64,000 nucleotides of DNA from Calonectria ilicicola (Eukaryota > Ascomycota > Sordariomycetes > Hypocreales > Nectriaceae). Below are positions 23,527 through 35,767 of the stretch, piece by piece (the stretch's first letter is position 1; every line of letters begins with the position of its first letter). Where the stretch lies: assembly GCA_020809705.1 (NCBI GenBank), contig CP085830.1, positions 1,488,001-1,552,000 on the forward strand. The letters run 5' to 3'. The notes below the pieces were generated by a model. The model saw only the letters and a program-made list of their open reading frames with translations, was not told the origin of the DNA and did not search any database. The position numbers were made by a program, and so were the translations under genes.

Positions 23527-25859
23527 TTAGTTGGAGGTCCTGGGCTCGGGAGTGTTGCGGTAAGCTGGCGGCAAAATGCCTTCGAGCGCCGCCTTGATTT
23601 GCAGCGCCAACGTGCGAGAGTAGTATCGGTGCTGCTGCGTGTAACCACCCATCACCCAGTAGTTATCAAGGCGCAAGTGACGCTTCCACATGCCTCGGAT
23701 CTCACCCTCGACGTCAATACCCCAAGTGGCGTCGGCGCGAGCCGCGATATCACGAGGGCCAAGGATGTCCTCCTGAGCGGCCTCGCCGTTGCCGTTAACG
23801 GCGGCATCGCCTCCCAGAATTTCGGCAACTGTATCACGGGCGTTCTTATCACTAAAGCCTGTGCACCACACGATGGCGTCTGCCTCAACGACGCTACCGT
23901 CGGAAAAGCGCAAGCCAGTTTCCGTGTATGCGACGGGCTCAACGTTGGCCTTGAAACCAACCTTACCCTCAGCCAGTAAGCTTGTGACATCGACATCCAC
24001 GTAATGGCCTCCAGCTCGCTCAATTAAATTAGACATCAAGGCCTGTTCAGGATCACTGCTGTCGATGACCGGGAAGCCCGTAGCCGCGAGGGCCTTGTAC
24101 CTATCGGGCTCCTGAGAGGCAAGCAGTCGGAAAAGGCCACGAGCTAATTGGCTGTCGACACGAGTGGGGAGGGTAAGGATGAGTCTATCAGCCGCCTCGA
24201 CACCAACCACGTCGTAAACACCCAGACTATTCTTGTCGCAAACATATTCGAGAGGGACAAGGTAAGTTGGTGAGCGGACGTTCATAGTTGCCTGCAGTCC
24301 AGCATTGTGACAGTCCTCAAGAACATCAAACGCGGTGTTGGCAGAACCGATGACAATAACGGACTAATGAATACAACGTTAAAAAATTGACTTCAGTTGT
24401 ATATGTAAAGAGGGTCATACCTTGGCGCCTTTCTCGCTCAACACCTTCCCATTCTTGAAGTTGGCCGAATGAAGACTGAGACCCTTGTACAGAGCCTTGT
24501 CGGCAATTGATGGAATAAAGGGCTTCTGGGATCCAATGCCAGTGGCCTGCACAACTTGCTTGGCAAGCGCTGTGCGCGGACCAGCTGGAGTCTCGAACTC
24601 AATGACCCACTGCTTAGTGGTCTGGTTATATGTGGTGGAGAGGATCTTTGTTGATCCAAGAAAGTTAATCTTGAAACTCTCGACAAAACGTCGAACCTGC
24701 TGGGCCAATTCATCCTTGGTAAGCATGTGTGGGGCCTGGAGTTCCTTGTCGTATGCTGTTTACGGAATTAGATGTTAGACCTTTCCGTTGATGATGATTG
24801 AATGCCTCCGAAGAGAGTGACAAGGATAGAATCGTAGAATCAATGCCAAATCATCACTTACTGATATAAGGAAGTTCGCAAAAGGATGTGGGGAGATGGA
24901 ACTTTAGGCAATCATATCTGAGAGCCCAGTTATCTCCAGGTTGGGCATTTCGGTCAACGACAATGCTGTCGACGCCGAGCGCCTTGAGTCGTCCAGCAAG
25001 AGCAACACCACTGTCCAGAGATTCCGAGGTAAGTCATGTGATTCTATTCCGACGCGGGCACTCGGCTGTCTCCACTCACCCATTTCCGCCTCCGATAATG
25101 AAGACCTCGGTTTCAATAATGTCTTGGCCGTCAAGTGACCTGGCCGGAGCTTGAAGCAAAGCCTCGTCCTCCGGGTGCACGTCCAGGTTCTCTAGCTTGG
25201 TGCTAAAGACCCAGATCTTCCACTCAACTACCTCGCTGCCATCCTCGAGGGTCTTCTTAGCGGGGAGCAGAAGAATTCTCCCGCTGCTAGTGGCAGCCGG
25301 GGAGGTGGTCTTGAACGAAAGGGTGCAGTCGATAAATTGCTAGACCCGGGAAAAGGGTGGTCAGTTACGTATTTTTGGAATAGGCTTTGCAAGGATGCGG
25401 GCGATTATCTCACAAGAACTGGGGTAGCCGGAATAAATACGGCTCCATCCAACTTGAAACCATCGACCAGTCCGCGGAGCTGGGTGGTTTCGAAAAGACC
25501 GGCGGCGATGACACCAGGTGTGTTGAAGGTGCGCAGGTGGTATGTCAGAGACAGTTGGTCCTTCCAGTACGCTTGATCGGCGAGAAAGCAGCTCTCAAGG
25601 GCCTTGGCATCGTTAGCAGCAAGAGCTGCATTGAGAGCGTCCACGATGGCGGCCGCTTGTTTAGTTGCCGCTTCGCCTTCCATGGAAGCCGGGTCTACGG
25701 TCCCCGGGGGAATGATTGGCACAGGTTGCTCGTCCATCAATTGACGGAGATCACCCAGGGGAGGGTATTCCTCGCCCAAGGCAGCGGTATCGACGCCTGT
25801 GCTAATTCGTCAGTTTACTAGGGACAATGTCGTACTCGTTAACACCCACCGGCAATCAT
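23527..25859 (-). CDS. NTF2-like / flavin-containing monooxygenase fusion
   Basis: Six exons: 25859-25850, 25796-25414, 25339-25080, 25010-24862, 24755-24421 and 24363-23527. They sum to 1,974 nt (657 residues), all in phase. The first exon encodes only MIA plus one base. Residues about 40-150 look like an NTF2/SnoaL-type small domain. The FAD-binding motif IIGGGNGG is at about 213-219, split by intron 3. An NADPH-type motif VIGSANTAFDV follows at about 384-393, and an IVWCTGF segment at about 547. This is the arrangement of YUCCA/FMO-like fungal flavoproteins that oxidise small molecules with NADPH and O2. The substrate is unknown. It is flanked on both sides by rhodopsin-like membrane protein genes; a functional link is speculative. 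Confidence 0.82.
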
Positions 25860-27724
25860 GTTTCAAGGTTGATAGATTTGGTTTGGTTGGATCTTGTGTC
25901 GTAGCGAGTTAAGAAGCTATGCACACATGAACTCCTGCAGAACATACACAACCTTGGGCCCACGGGTACATTTATGAATCGACCACTCGTTAGCGGTACA
26001 CTTGCGGCAAATAAGGGTCTCCGACCTTTAGGCGGTTCACCCTTGCCTATGGTGGCATCCCCCGTTTTGTTCACTCTTGGCAGAGCCCAATACCACATGC
26101 TGTACGAATGGGCAGGGCCAGAGATCCAACAGAGCGGAGGCGATGTCGCGCCATGTGCGTTTCGTCGTGCCAACCAACCTCGTGCTAGCAGGGGCAAATG
26201 ACAAGCAGCAGGAGGCCTTGGCTCATGGAACCTGTCAGGGGAAACAGCCAGCAGAGAAGCCACTGGCCTGAGGGGGTTTAGAGGCGCCAATAGACCCGAC
26301 GACTCGGTGGGCTGGACGCAACCTCGCAGGTGACAGGTTGTAGATCAACAGAAAGAGCGGGTCCGCGCGGTTCGGTTCGAGCCCAGAGTCTCCCTAGTTG
26401 CCGCTTGCGCCAACCGCCATTGCCGAATGATGGCATTGCCGCATTGGTGCATGCTGCAGAGTCGCGACTCGGGGGCCCATGTGAGTGAGGCAACATGTCG
26501 GTCGAGTCATGTAGAAGCAGAAAAGAGCATGTTCAACGTGGGCGTTGACAGGTCCCAGAGGTTATCCACAGTTCCAGGCGGCCCCAACACACGATACGCG
26601 GGAGATCAATCATCCACACACGATTACGCAATTTTTGAGTTGTTTCTTATAGACAGTCAGTCTTCAAGGTTTGATTTTTTCTCGTCTAGTCACAACACCC
26701 CAACTTGTTCTCCCAGTGCGGGTTTTGGACTTTCAAGACCCTGGATATTTAGCGCCAACATGTTCCATCGTCGCGTCACGGCCCCGCTCGCCTATCAGCT
26801 AGTGCGACAGGGCCACAGTCGGGTCGGTCGAAGCGAGTGGTACCGGCGACCTGACTACGCCGAGAATGGAATTGAAAAAGACCGTTGCGGTTTAATGGGT
26901 AAATGGGGAAGTTCTCTCAAATACAGCCACTGATGTAACTATTTGTAAATTCCTTTTTTTCATCAGAAGAATGTCTCGGTATAATCCAACTACCAGCCAG
27001 CTTCTCTCATCTCGCAGGCCGTGTTGCATAATCTCGTCTCTGCAAAGCCCTCGCCTCGCTTACGCAAGAGCCGTTGTCTGCGGAGCCGGACGCGCAGCCA
27101 TTGATAATTGGTCAATCACACGCGGGGCTCCAGAGATGTCGAACCTGGTTCCTGGGTCCTTTTACGACTCCTGCATCAGGGAAGTCATCTCAGTCGTGCA
27201 ATACTCGAGCCAAGTGGGCCTCCCATGCAAGCACGACTTGCCTCCTGGGCCGAGCATACCCCAACTGAGGCTGGTCAGTCCGGGACTCATCGACGGTGCA
27301 TCCGGGTGCCTGATTGTTCCATAGTCCCTATAGGAGCTCCTGTTTTGTCCTCTAGGCCCAAAGAGGCATGGAGATCGACATAATATTACATCTGCGGTGG
27401 TCCTTCTGCAAGAATTTGAATAGGGTTGCATCCCTCGAGTGCCAAGTGAGACAAGAGAGCCTCGAATGCTAGCCGACAAGGTCATTTAAAAGAAGCCGAC
27501 TTCCTGCGGGTAGTGAACATATACTTATAAACGGATGCCTGTTTCGCCATCTCCCTACGGCATTTTAGTGCCCGACTCTTAGCTTGTGGTCTTGCAGCAT
27601 GCAGTCTTCCCGCCCCGCGTGCGTTCATCTATTTTAACACACTAGCGTAATAAAGACAAAAAAAGGGCGACGAGTTCCCAAGTGGTGGTGGGCGGCGTGT
27701 GCGACTCCATCGACTGATCTGAAG
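25860..27724. other. Intergenic region, no gene seen
   Basis: About 1.9 kb between the start codons of two divergent genes. Several overlapping ORFs of 60-170 codons exist on both strands, but none shows recognisable motifs or good splice structure, so I treat it as upstream regulatory and spacer DNA. Confidence 0.55.
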
Positions 27725-29215
27725 ATGTCGACCGACGCCATCCAGCAGTTGCTGGACTCGCCAGCAGGGACGCCACCGAATGATACGACAGCTGTGTTCG
27801 ACAATCCACCGAATCGAAATGATCTTGCTTGGGCTGTCACCACGTTTTGCACCGTCATTTTGACGCTCTGCTTCCTACTTCGCGCCTATGCGCGCATCTG
27901 GAAAGACCGGAGAATTGGTGTCGAAGAGAGTACGTATTCATCCGCCCTCAAAACGAACCCCGTGCGGGCGAGAAGTATCATTGCTAACCGTTTTCCAGTC
28001 TTGATGATACTAGCATACGTTCGTACTTCCTACCTTTCCTGCACGGCCTCACTCCGTCCTTGCCGCCAACCGCGATCGATTGTACTCACAAAATACTGAT
28101 AGGGATCTTACTGGGGAACTGCCTATGCCGCATATTCGTTAATTTTGACTCCTGGATACTATGTTCACACTTGAAACCTTTACAACAAGGACCTGATCAG
28201 GCCCCTTTACGTGAGTCTCCCCTGTTAGCTATACTAAAGATATATCCTGACAACAGCCAGCTCATCCTTGTTTACGGCTGCTGCTACTCGGCCGTTCTGC
28301 CTCTTGTCAAAACAGCCATTCTATTCGATTGGTGCCGAGTCTTTGTTGTAGCTGAGAAGCGCAAAAGTTTCTTTTGGTGGGGGTGCATGGGTCTGATCGG
28401 CTTCCAGTGCTGCTGGGGGATTGCATGCATTGCCTTGCTGAACATGCAATGCGTACCCCACAATGCCATCTGGGAGTTTTACGTTCCAAGCAAATGCTAC
28501 TCTCTTCCAAAGGTCATGCTGTCCTCGGCAAGTGTGCAGGTAATCACCGATCTGTTCATGGTGTTGCTCCCTCAGAAGATTATCTGGGGCCTGAACATGA
28601 ATTGGCAGAGGAAGCTGGGTGTCTCCGTCATCTTTGGAGTCGGAATACTGTGAGTTGCCCAACCCTAGTTGACATATTGAATGCCGTTTTGTAGTTTACG
28701 GGCTAACGGTACTTAGCGCCTTGGTTGCAGCATGCTTCCGACTAGACCACACCGTCACGTTTGCCAAGACCACCGATCAAATGTATTTCATCGGCCCCCT
28801 CTTATTCTGGGCCTGTGCAGAGATGACTTGCGGCTTCTTCATCCTGAGCATGCCCTGCCTGCCGAAGCTCATTGCCGAATCCGGCCTCTCGCGTACAATC
28901 AAGAGCGCTCTTGGAATCAGCGCCAAATCCGACAGCCAGTCAGGCTACAACTCCAAATATGGCCCTCGCTCCAAATCTAACCAGCCTTCCAAGAACGGCA
29001 TGCCCTCGGACAACTATTACAAGATTGCGGAGGAGGGCCTGCCCATGTCCAATCTTGACAACTCGGAATCACAAGAACACCTTCGCGAGAACAATTCCAA
29101 CGCCAAGAATACCACGCACGTAACCTGCACAAGAGAGATCACCGTCACCTCGGATTCAAATTCTGCGAGTGACTTAGGGGCGGATCATAACCCGTGGGGC
29201 AGAAGAAGGAAGTGA
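27725..29215 (+). pseudogene. Rhodopsin-like membrane protein with one in-frame stop
   Basis: Five exons: 27725-27929, 27999-28018, 28103-28210, 28261-28649 and 28717-29215. They sum to 1,221 nt, all phases consistent, and give a fungal rhodopsin-domain protein of 406 codons. Segments include LAWAVTTFCTVIL, ILMILAYGSYWGTAYAAYSL, RPLY-LILVYGCCYSAVLPLVK, a long amphipathic middle and KTTDQMYFIGPLLFWACAEM, then a long polar tail. In exon 3 the codon at 28172-28174 is TGA in the stretch GYYVHT*NLYNKD. Relatives usually carry tryptophan (TGG) here. Everything else is intact, so this is a very recent null allele, a sequencing error or true readthrough. I call it a pseudogene with reservation. It is only distantly similar to the rhodopsin-like gene at 21,687. 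Confidence 0.7.
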
Positions 29216-29967
29216 ACGCTGTAAAGATAATGAAACACGGTCAATACCCTATTGCGATTTTGTGTGAAAAATCAGAGCTGGCAAATGCATGGATACAAGA
29301 AAACATAGATTCTGGCGTTGTATATCCCGGGGAGTTTATTTCTGGTCAATTTTGAATTTACGCTTTTATATGCTCGTAAAATTCGAGTTTTGCCGTACCG
29401 TTCGTCCTGTAAGCGATGCTTGCAACACCTGCTTTGTACTCTTCACTGGAAAAAGAAAGAAAGAAGGAAAATAAATATTTCATATTAGATAACTAGTCTT
29501 ATTTAGCCCTTGATTTAGCAAAAAAAATGGTAGATAGATTTCCCTTCTTGAAACTCTTTGCGAATTGAGACCTCTGGAGCGTGACCTACCCGGTACCATT
29601 TGAAATTTATGCGAATAAATATGACTGATGAATGTTTACGTGTCATATAGACTATAAAAAGAGTATATAATTGTAACTGGCTTCAAAAATATGTGCACCC
29701 TTTTACAAAAAGAAAGAAAAATTGGTCTACAATACAAGTCAACTTAGGTTTTTGTGTTGGCAAATATGCTTCTTCTTTTCCCGCCACGATGTGGGGCCAA
29801 GGGTCGGCTCGCGATGAGCTAGGGATTGCCGCCCGCCCCCAGGATTTTGTGTTTTTTCACCTTTTTCGCCTTCTCGATCACTAAGAGGAATTGTGCTTCC
29901 TGATTGCCCTGATACAGGAAAATCATCTTAAGAGGCAAAAAAAATTGGATGGCAGCGTGAGACTATT
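29216..29967. other. Intergenic region, no gene seen
   Basis: AT-rich spacer between the rhodopsin-like gene and tRNA-Ile, with no convincing ORF. Confidence 0.55.
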
Positions 29968-30064
29968 TGCTCCCGGCAGGGCTTGAACCTGCGACCTTCG
30001 CATCACCAATTATTCCGAGGGGGAATTATTAGTACGAAGCTCTAACCAACTGAGCTACGGAAGC
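29968..30064 (-). tRNA. tRNA-Ile (anticodon AAT) with intron
   Basis: Read on the minus strand, GCTTCCG pairs with CGGGAGC to form the acceptor stem. The D arm is GCTC...GAGC, the anticodon stem TCGTA/TGCGA, and the T arm GCAGG TTCAAGC CCTGC. The anticodon loop CTAATAA gives AAT (isoleucine, ATT codons). An intron of about 24 nt interrupts the sequence just 3' of the anticodon, the canonical site. The mature length would be about 73 nt plus CCA. Confidence 0.88.
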
Positions 30065-30424
30065 CGTCCAATGAGAACTGTTGTTCGATGTCTGAGCGTT
30101 TGCGAATTGGAGCTTTTGACTTGCTAGCCACTGGATGGGAGAAAACCTAGAGGGCTCAAAACCGAAAAAATGATCCCACTTGCGCGACAGACACCCGATG
30201 AACCATCTGCCGATAATGAAGATTACTCGAGAACTCGGAAGAATATCGTGAGGACAGAAAAACAATTTAGAACACAATTCTAACTACATGCTGACCGTAT
30301 CGTCTAAACCATAGGCCTGGGGAGGAAACAAACACCAAGAAGCCCGCTCGATTGGCAGGAAAGGGTATAATGTACATGAACACGGCTTTTGTGGAAACTC
30401 CTTTTCTTGCAATTTTTTGGATTT
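30065..30424. other. Spacer between tRNA-Ile and the acyl-CoA synthetase gene
   Basis: Contains the 5' flank of tRNA-Ile and the 3' flank of the minus-strand acyl-CoA synthetase gene. No gene is seen. Confidence 0.5.
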
Positions 30425-32483
30425 TTAAAGCTTGACCTTGCCGGCCTCGAGCGCGTCCCAGTCTTGCTTGTTAAAGTTGACGTACGTGCCATTCTTCAGC
30501 CAGTACACGGTGCCCAATGACTTGTCAGCACCGGGCTTGACGCCCGCCTCACGGAGGACGTGCTTCTGCTGCTTGTTGGTGCCGGTGATTTGGCCACCGC
30601 CCATCTCGTCCATGACGCGAAGGAAGAGCGGCCGAGCGTAGCGCGGGAGCGTCTTTTCCACGTGCTGGGCGATGCTGCGTAGCACCATCTTGCTCGGCAT
30701 CCCCTGGTCGTCAAAGAAGACGGCGGCACAGCCTGCGCGCCCATCGTGGTGCGGCAGCTTGATACCATAAACGTTGGCCTCCTTAATCGCCGGGTGCTTG
30801 CACAGGGCGTCGCTCACCTCGGCTGTGGACACATTCTCCGATTTCCAGCGGAACGTGTCACCGATACGGTCGTGGAAGTACATGAGGCCGTCCGAAGTCC
30901 AACGCACCACATCGCCGGTTCGAAACCACACGTCGCCAGTGCCGAATACGTTACGGATGAGCTTGGCCTCGGTAGCTTTCCTGTTACCGTAGTAGCCCTG
31001 GAAGCGACCGAGTGGGTTATCAGACGGTAACTGGAAGATGAGCTCGCCTGGCTCGCCACTGCGAGGCTTCTTGCAGCGGCCTGTGTCGGGGTCGCGAAGC
31101 GGCATGTCTGTGTCCCAATTGACCTCGACCAAAGCGACGTTGAGGCTCATGAGGACGTTGTAAATCCAGCCGTTGCGACCAATGGCGCCAGCTGTAAGCT
31201 CATTCTTGGATAAGTTGAAGGTGCCCAAAGTGCCCTCAGTGGCGGCATAGAACTCGCAAATGGCTTCAATGCCAAAGCGCTCCTTGAACTCGTTCCAGAT
31301 ATCCGGGCGCAAACCATTACCAAAGGCTATACGGACGTTGTGTTTCTTGTCTAGGCATTCTCCAGTGGCAGCGTCGTACCTGGGAGGTGCAGCTAGCAGG
31401 TAACGCAGTGTCTCACCAACATACTGGATGCTGGTAGCGCCAGATTCGCGAACTTCTTTCCAAAACGTCTTGGTTGAGAATTTGCGACCAACGGCAGTAG
31501 TAGAAGCAGCCAGTACTGAATTGCAGAAAGCGAGAATAGAGGCCGAGGAGTGATAGAGGGGCATTGACTTGAGCCCTGGTCAGCATTACTAGTTCAGGGG
31601 CACAGAGGGGCAGGGTTGTCGCTTACCGTGTACATGACGTCGCCCTTGCCTCGATCCAAGAGTCCTTCGGCCATCGAACCGCCCACAAGGCACTTGCCCC
31701 AGGATACAACAGCTGGCTTGGGCATTCCAGTGGTGCCGGACGTATAGATGAGAATCGAGATACCGGACAAGCTCTTTTCGGAGCGGTCGGAGTCCGGGGC
31801 GCGTACGGGCTGGTAGCGGAGAATCTTGGCGGTCATCTCTTGCGTTAGATCGACGAAGCGAATGCCAGGGAGCTTTTTGCGAACTTCAGGCGTCACATTG
31901 GCGGCGACATTGGGGTCAACAATGCATAGCTTTGTGGTGGCAGCACCAAGACAATGCGACAGAGGCTCTCCCGTCAGATTGTAGTTGATGAAGGCGGGTT
32001 TTGCCCCGATGCTCCAGAGTCCCCACCATAGCCAGACGAACTGGTCGGAATTCTCAAAGTCGATGGCGACAATATCCTTTGGCTTGACGCGGAGCTCGGA
32101 GCGCAGCCAGTTTCCGTAGCGCAGGATGATGTTGTAGGCTTGCGCGTACGAGTATCGCCTGCCCTCGAATATCAGCAAGGCGCGGCCTGCCCTGGACGGG
32201 TCCTTTGCAATGTCTTCGAGTGCGTAAAAGAGGTTAAGTCGGTCGGTGTATTCGCGGTAATACATGCGCCCAGCACCGGTGAGGACGCATTTGAGCATGA
32301 GGAGGTCGTACCATGCTGATGAGCGGGCGTTGAGATAGGCGAGAGTGGCCGCGAGGGCCGGGGCGGCGACAATTAAGGGGACTGTGCCATGGCGAGACAG
32401 GGTTAGCGAACAGAGTAGAGGCGGGAGTAAGAGGTGGGAGCAGAGATGGGAGCTGGTAGGGCTTGCGGCTACTCACGCGTCAT
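30425..32483 (-). CDS. Very-long-chain acyl-CoA synthetase / fatty acid transporter (FAT1 type)
   Basis: Three exons: 32483-32477, 32381-31627 and 31567-30425. They sum to 1,905 nt (634 residues). The first exon encodes only MT plus one base; it was chosen because it splices in frame into a hydrophobic N-terminal anchor (PLIVAAPALAATLAYLNAR). The AMP-binding motif ILIYTSGTTGMPKP is at about residue 217. Later come EFYAATEGTLGTFNL, GYYGNRKATEAKL, WFRTGDVVRW and DRIGDTFRWKSENVST, the FATP/VLACS signature. The enzyme activates long and very long fatty acids to CoA esters and couples this to uptake. By family it acts at the plasma membrane, lipid bodies or peroxisomes. It looks intact and shows codon use of a conserved gene. 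Confidence 0.9.
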
Positions 32484-34058
32484 GGCTACAGGTATCGACC
32501 AGACGCTCTCTCTGGGATGATGCAAGGAGAAGCTGTCGTCAACCCGTCGAGGCCGGACAAAACAAAGTTATGGACACGGCTTGAGCTTAACTGTGACGTG
32601 GGTCGCCCGTGGGCTGATGGTTTGAGTTTAGGAGCACGCGACTATCGATACGTGCCGCCGCCGTATCCACTTTGCACTGACCGGAATGACATACAGAGGC
32701 GTCCTGGTTCGCCACAAGGACCGGGATATGGTGCAGAAGAAAGCAGGACGTGGGGAATGGGGGAGGGGCACGTTGATGTACTTGATCTTCTCCATCCTGT
32801 GTGTCCAAGGCTGCGTGTTAGTCAATGCTTGGCTTGGCTTGGCTGTTGCACATGTCGGACAGCGGTGGACCGAGCAAGAGACACAGCTTGCATCCGCAAA
32901 CGTCGAGGTTCGGTTCGAGCCGCGTGTAAACCTGCATATGATGCATAATAATGTGCAGCACCTGATTTCATCTCGGCACAGCACGCCGTTCCCTGGGTCG
33001 TGTTAGTGACGAGGTTGCCCAAGTTGGGTCTCGCAGCATCCCAAAGAGGAAATGCATGCACAAGTCGGCCTGCGGCGTATTGGCCCTGTTTCTCGGTCCC
33101 GAGGATTTGAACCCCATGCTCAAACCAAAATCGGGGCTGGCGCAGGCACTGGCCGTTTTGCTTGAGTGAATGAACCAAGCCGCGAAGGGAGCGTGATACC
33201 TCGGCACGTTTTTTTTTTTATTGCTTTATGGTTGGTGGTCCCCTGGGTTGATGTCACGGTGCATCGCGGGCGCGATGCTCATTCGGGCAATGCGCTTAGG
33301 CGGGGAGCGGCGGGGCTGACAATCTGGGGAAACACGGCGGCAGCAGGGCCGAAGAAGGGGGGTCGCATGGGGATAGGCGAGGGGTTGGTGTGGGATAACA
33401 ACTACTAGAATATAGCTGAGCATGGAAATGGCTGTCAGATGATATTTTAGCTGGGGGTCTGTGATGAGGAGAATGCTATTTTTTGTAACCTTAGGAACAG
33501 ACAAAAGTGGCATGGGAGGATGGTGTTGCTGTGATGGGGTTGAGCTGCAATTGAGAACGTCTGGTCAAAATTATTACATCTCACAATTATTTTCTATGTG
33601 CCAATTCACACCCGAACGTGTTACTTTGCGGTTCAGATTCCCTAGCCTGTTCAAGCGTTGAGTCAGGAAGCACTTCATCATGACAGCTTCAATAGCTTGG
33701 CGATATGCCGAAGCACACAACTAACCCACTTCACCTAGAAACCAATGCATCCATAGCTACCAAGCCAGAATTATATTCATTGGTCAGACTATGCCAAGAT
33801 TTTCATGGGCCTTTTTTCCAATTGCGGATCGTTTGCCCAGAAACCCTTCATCGGCCTCATAGACCGCCGACCCTCCGACCATACAATTTCTCGGTACATC
33901 ATCACGTGACATCGTGATATCGTGTCTAAGCAGCCCGCCATGGCCGAATCGGGATACTGGTGCTCAGGAGCCAGCGCGCGAAGAGCCCACCAATCTTGCG
34001 TCTGCTCTCCCGCCTTCACACCGTCACCTCGCCCCGACTTCGCTTCACGACGGCAACA
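32484..34058. other. Divergent promoter region between FAT1-type and PIG-S genes
   Basis: About 1.6 kb separating two divergent conserved genes. It should contain both promoters. No additional gene is supported; the ORFs here overlap one another and carry no motif. Confidence 0.6.
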
Positions 34059-35767
34059 ATGGCGTCCGGGTCCACTGCCGAACCCGCGCCCGCGCCCGTC
34101 GTCGAAGCCTCCAGCTCCGACTCCAAAGCCACCGGGCTCAAGCTCCCCCCTCCAGAGAAGCCCGCCGACACCAAGCGACGCTCCTTTATCGTGCTGTCTT
34201 TTTGGCTGATTGTCGTCTTCCTGGGTCTCCCTATCTGGTGGAAGACAACCACCATCTACCGCGCCAATCTGCCCCTCGATGGCATGCTTCAATGGGCCGA
34301 GGGCAAGGTAAGCTGCTGCACGGCGCATTGCGCCAGTCGCCAGCTTCGCACGAGACAATGTTGACTTTGTTGCTTTCCTAGGCTTGCCGCCCTGTGTTTC
34401 CCCTGCAAATCTCCATCAAGGCCGACTCCCTACAAGAAAGCGACGCCCAAAACCTGGTGCGATTGACCCAGCACGCGCTCGACGATCACAACGACTTCTC
34501 TGGCCACCACTTGCGCCTGCAGCTGGCCCCTAAGACGGACAGCAGCGCCAAAGCTACCCCTCCAGATAACGACTCCCAGGTCGCCTTGACCATTCAGCTC
34601 ACTCCCGGCGAGACCAATTCGGCCTCTCTAAACCCTCATTCCGCTGTCCTCGACATCGTCTATCCCCCCAACTCGATTCCCTCGCCGTCCTCGTCCTCGT
34701 CAGCCCTCGCCACCTACATTGCGCAAGAGCTGCAGTCGACCTTTTCCGAAGAACAGTCCATCATTTCCTATCTTCTCGCAACCTCATCTTCTCCCGATGC
34801 CCGCCCACAGGGCCTCTCTCCCGAGATGGCCGAGCAGCTCTCCAAGCGAACTACGAGATCGCTCCGATATGCGCCTACGTACCATCTCAGCTTTTCGCTC
34901 TTCACCTCCGGTGCCGTTCCCAACTCGTGGGATATCGAGGCAGCCATTGACGAGTTCATGAAGCCAATGCTCGACATTCTCGGCCCCATCCATAACTTTA
35001 CCATTGACACGCAGGTCCAGCTCTACGCTACTCCTGGTACACAGTCCGAGGTCTTGAGTAAGGCTGACCTCGCGTCCTTTATCAATGCCGCCGAGTGGCC
35101 TTTATCACCCTCGATTGGTGGTGCGCCAACTGTCAATTTCATCATTTACATTGGCAACCAAAACATTGGGCTCGACTCGGAGGCTGAGACGTCACAGTCA
35201 TGGATGGTTCCCCAATGGGGCAGTGTCTATCTGTTGTCGCTCCCAGAGACAACCGCCCACGTTTCGGCTGAGACACTGAAGCACCCCATGCTCACTTTTA
35301 ACAACCACCTCCTGTCGCTCCTTGGCACGCCCCAATCGGGGTCCCTGCCTCTCCGCCTGTCTACGCTGTCCCGCATTCGCTCTGCGGATCTTATCCTCCG
35401 TGCCTCTTCCACTCTAGGCTCTCTCGCTCGCCTATCTCTTGCCCTTACCTCCATCTCCATCCCCCGCAGCGTAGCCGACGGCGTTGCATCCACCATGGAC
35501 CACCTGCAGCAGGCCTGCGGCAGTCTGGGCGGTCCCGAGGGTTTGTACCACGCGCGCATTGCAGAGGAGGAAGCCGAGCGGGCCTTTTTCGAAAAGAGCA
35601 TGGTCGGTCAGCTCTATTTCCCAGACGAGCACAAGATTGCCGTTTACTTGCCTCTATTAGGTCCTGTCGGGGTTCCCTTGGTTATGGGCCTGATCAATGA
35701 GCTCAAGAACTGGATCAAGAAGAGGAAGGAAAAGGCCAAGGCGGCCAGCGAGAAGAAGAAGCAATGA
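34059..35767 (+). CDS. GPI transamidase complex subunit PIG-S (Gpi17-like)
   Basis: Two exons, 34059-34307 and 34382-35767, encode 544 residues; the intron is 74 bp. The ATG at 34059 (CAACAATGG context) was preferred over an in-frame ATG 33 codons upstream, because the family starts shortly before its first membrane helix. That helix is FIVLSFWLIVVFLGLPIWW (about residues 47-65). A PLDGMLQWAE motif follows it, and a second helix (AVYLPLLGPVGVPLVMGL) lies near the C-terminus before a Lys-rich tail. PIG-S is an ER membrane subunit of the complex that attaches GPI anchors to proteins. The gene is intact and GC-richer than its accessory neighbours to the right. Confidence 0.9.

Noticed and set aside
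26427..26933. 168-codon plus-strand ORF in the spacer upstream of the second rhodopsin-like gene
   Set aside because: No recognisable motif or periodicity; several competing ORFs overlap it.
33960..34058. Upstream in-frame ATG for PIG-S
   Set aside because: It would add 33 Arg/Ser-rich residues before the usual start, and the ATG at 34,059 has a better context.
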